From: Owenia fusiformis
Lineage: Eukaryota; Annelida; Polychaeta; Sabellida; Oweniidae
Length of the DNA: 64,000 nt
Assembly (NCBI GenBank): GCA_903813345.2
Contig: CAIIXF020000009.1
Span: 16,393,759 to 16,457,758 of the forward strand
Direction of reading: 5' to 3'
Positions 62,364-64,000 of this stretch are shown here, in pieces. Position numbers and translations under genes: made by a program. Position 1 is the stretch's first letter; every line of letters starts with the position of its first letter. A model generated the notes under the pieces. The model was not told the DNA's origin, did no database searches, and saw nothing but the letters and a program-made list of their open reading frames with translations.

Positions 62364-62427
62364 GTACCAAACTGGAATCGAACCTGTGCCGTGGTAGTAC
62401 TAGGCGAACGCCATAACCACGACACTA
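62364..62427 (-). repeat. tRNA-derived sequence, second copy
   Basis: B box GGTTCGATTCC on the minus strand (62374-62384) and A-box-like GTGGTTATGGCG (62409-62420), at the same spacing as the copy near 6822. Differences are few, yet the B box is unchanged in both. Confidence 0.6.
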
Positions 62428-62653
62428 GAGTGTGTTTTTTTGTAAAAACTATATTTCAATAATAAAACATATATAATTAATATAATTATACATTATACAT
62501 AGGCCCAGTTACATTGTTTCAAAATATGCATGTATACTTCAAGTTTTGTCTCTACTGAAAATTTGTATTGCCCTCCTGGCTATTAAAACTTCTTTTTCAA
62601 TTCTTATACTTATTTATTCCTATAATTTGTTCAAAAGTGATGTTATCAAAAAA

Positions 62654-62778
62654 GGTACGAAATTTTTCTACAGATATATTTTTGCTTGACAATTACCAGG
62701 TAAAATGCGTATTTGGGTGACATTTTCTTCAGCAAATGCGTGACAAATACGCAAATTGCGGGACAGTTGACAGGCCTG
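62654..62778 (-). mobile_element. CAGGCCTGTC repeat end, truncated
   Basis: About 125 bp ending CAGTTGACAGGCCTG, the inverse of the left end of 40954-41457. It replaces about 50 bp present in copy 1 of the host element. Confidence 0.75.
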
Positions 62779-63126
62779 CATATATCCCTTATTTTTGTAC
62801 ACTCATAAAAATATGTTTAACATTGTCAATTACATTACAATTTTCACAAAAAGAACTACCTTTAATTCTAAAACCATTTAAAATCTCATAACATGGATAT
62901 ATGTTGTGTAATGTTTTCCAGTGAATAATTAAGAGTTTGGTATCTACTTTGCACTTAAATGCTCTAAGCCAAGTTGCACATGAAATATCCTTACCATTAT
63001 ACTGTAAAAACAAACAGTTTTCCAAAATCTGGTGTTTCATAAAATGTTATCTCTTTACCATTTAAATATACTAGAGTGGCTTGTACATGCATAAAATTTA
63101 AGACTCTTTAGTCGAACTGCTATTAA

Positions 63127-63614
63127 AGGCTAAGTTCCGGGAGATATTAACACAATTGAACATGTTGAACAACTAATATACATACTTTTTGTGGCTTGGT
63201 TGAATGGCTATTAATCCCAAGTTCCGATGTGCCTCATCAAGAAGATGATAGAGTAACAAAGATTATGTCAAGCGGAGTTAATAATTTTTGTGCAAATCTT
63301 TTTCTTGGATCGAAAAATTTCATTTTAATTCGATTAACTTACGATAGGTGGAAAAAGGTCTAAAGGTATGTCGCGTGACACAAAACAACGAATCATATGA
63401 CACGAAACAATGATTCATTCACCAGATGGCGCAGTTAAATGAGGTCAATTTTACGACAAACGAAAACCGTTTAGCTCAGCTTCAATTTTCAGGCTCCGGT
63501 ATTTTGACAAAAGTAAGTTCACATCATAGCCATTCTTAGGGGCAGGTTTGAGGCACCAACGATTTATTTTGAAGTTTTTCTAAGGAATTATTCCCGATTT
63601 CCGGTATTGCGCCT
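63127..63614. mobile_element. 488-bp element flanked by TTAA
   Basis: TTAA lies on both sides (63123-63126, 63615-63618) of inner ends AGGCTAAGTTCCGG and the near-inverse CCGGTATTGCGCCT. Copy 1 of the host transposon reads continuously across the site (CTAAAGAACC, about 7488). TTAA targets are typical of piggyBac and Kolobok elements. No coding sequence. Confidence 0.75.
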
Positions 63615-64000
63615 TTAAGAACCTTAAAATTTAGGCTCTCCAGTCACGGCCTTATTTTTAACATCGCTGCGCATGCGTATTGGAGGGAGTGGAGGGATCA
63701 AGTGTGAGTTTGGACCAACTTTTGCAAGTTTGACCAGGAAATCCCCTTTCATTTGGTATGTTAGTAACATTTTTGATCGTAGTTGTATGTAAGAATCATA
63801 TACATGTCGAGTTATAAGCATAAATGTCACAGTTTGAAGGATAAATGGAAATATAAACACTTCCGGTAAATATTCTGACAAAAAGCTTTCGGACTTTTCT
63901 CTTATTATAAAGGTAGTATGACTCTTTAGTTGAACCTATCCTAACTTATGCTTCACAGGTGTGGATTAATGAAAAACATCTTGAGACAATTGAGACAATG

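Larger units (their letters stand above)
61138..63917. mobile_element. Inverted-repeat DNA transposon, copy 2
   Basis: Collinear with 3966-7810: left part (about 61138-61880 with 4049-4740), LINE 3'-like and tRNA-like part (about 62056-62520) and right arm (to about 63917). The outermost left arm is missing. The LINE RT and solo LTR of copy 1 are absent; instead 61881-62055 is a different 175-bp segment. It has been hit by a CAGGCCTGTC-family fragment (62654-62778) and by a TTAA-flanked element (63127-63614). Confidence 0.78.

Overview
This is an AT-rich, intron-bearing stretch of animal nuclear DNA, dominated by transposable elements. The single host gene I can support is a complete axonemal dynein light chain 4 (DNAL4) gene on the + strand. 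It has three coding exons (13089-13160, 18888-18971, 43276-43440) joined by consensus GT/AG sites, all in phase 0, and encodes 106 residues. A motile-cilium gene, DIRS, CR1/Jockey-like and Gmr1-like retroelements, Helentron-like repeats and a repeat ending in a GCTAAAAA-type terminus all point to an invertebrate metazoan, most likely marine. A mollusc is my best but weak guess; nothing in the window fixes the species.

Upstream of DNAL4 (1-12970) lie: a frameshifted DIRS-type retrotransposon fragment (2-991); a 1.2-kb element with 9-bp target duplications (2107-3315); a 3.8-kb inverted-repeat element (3966-7810) carrying a LINE reverse transcriptase that is itself split by a 600-bp solo LTR; a nest 8883-11726 in which one element was hit by a second, which was then hit by a copy of itself; and a TA-flanked MITE split by a hAT-type MITE (12088-12780). 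The DNAL4 promoter next to exon 1 has an NRF1-like palindrome and two ETS-like sites.

Intron 1 (5.7 kb) holds two adjacent TA-flanked MITEs, a TG-rich stretch and a repeat with a 162-bp tandem array. Intron 2 (24.3 kb) holds an LTR retrotransposon with equal-length LTRs and one uninterrupted gag-protease-partial integrase frame but no reverse transcriptase (19026-24499). It also holds a 14.3-kb array of seven Helentron-like units (25369-39699), six or seven of which share the same 3' hairpin and CTAG end and a perfect nuclear-receptor DR1 sequence, then another hairpin-ended repeat with a nested MITE and a foldback element.

Downstream of DNAL4 (43441-64000) are a 4.6-kb TA-flanked inverted-repeat element (44105-48718) with nested MITEs, several foldback elements (49558-51574), a 7.2-kb TA-flanked element with mariner-like ends and inward 15-bp minisatellites (52389-59620) holding at least four nested elements, a LINE 3' fragment, and a second copy of the 3966-7810 family carrying a TTAA-flanked insertion. 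Many insertions have exact target duplications or a readable empty-site relative, so their relative order can be worked out from this sequence alone.
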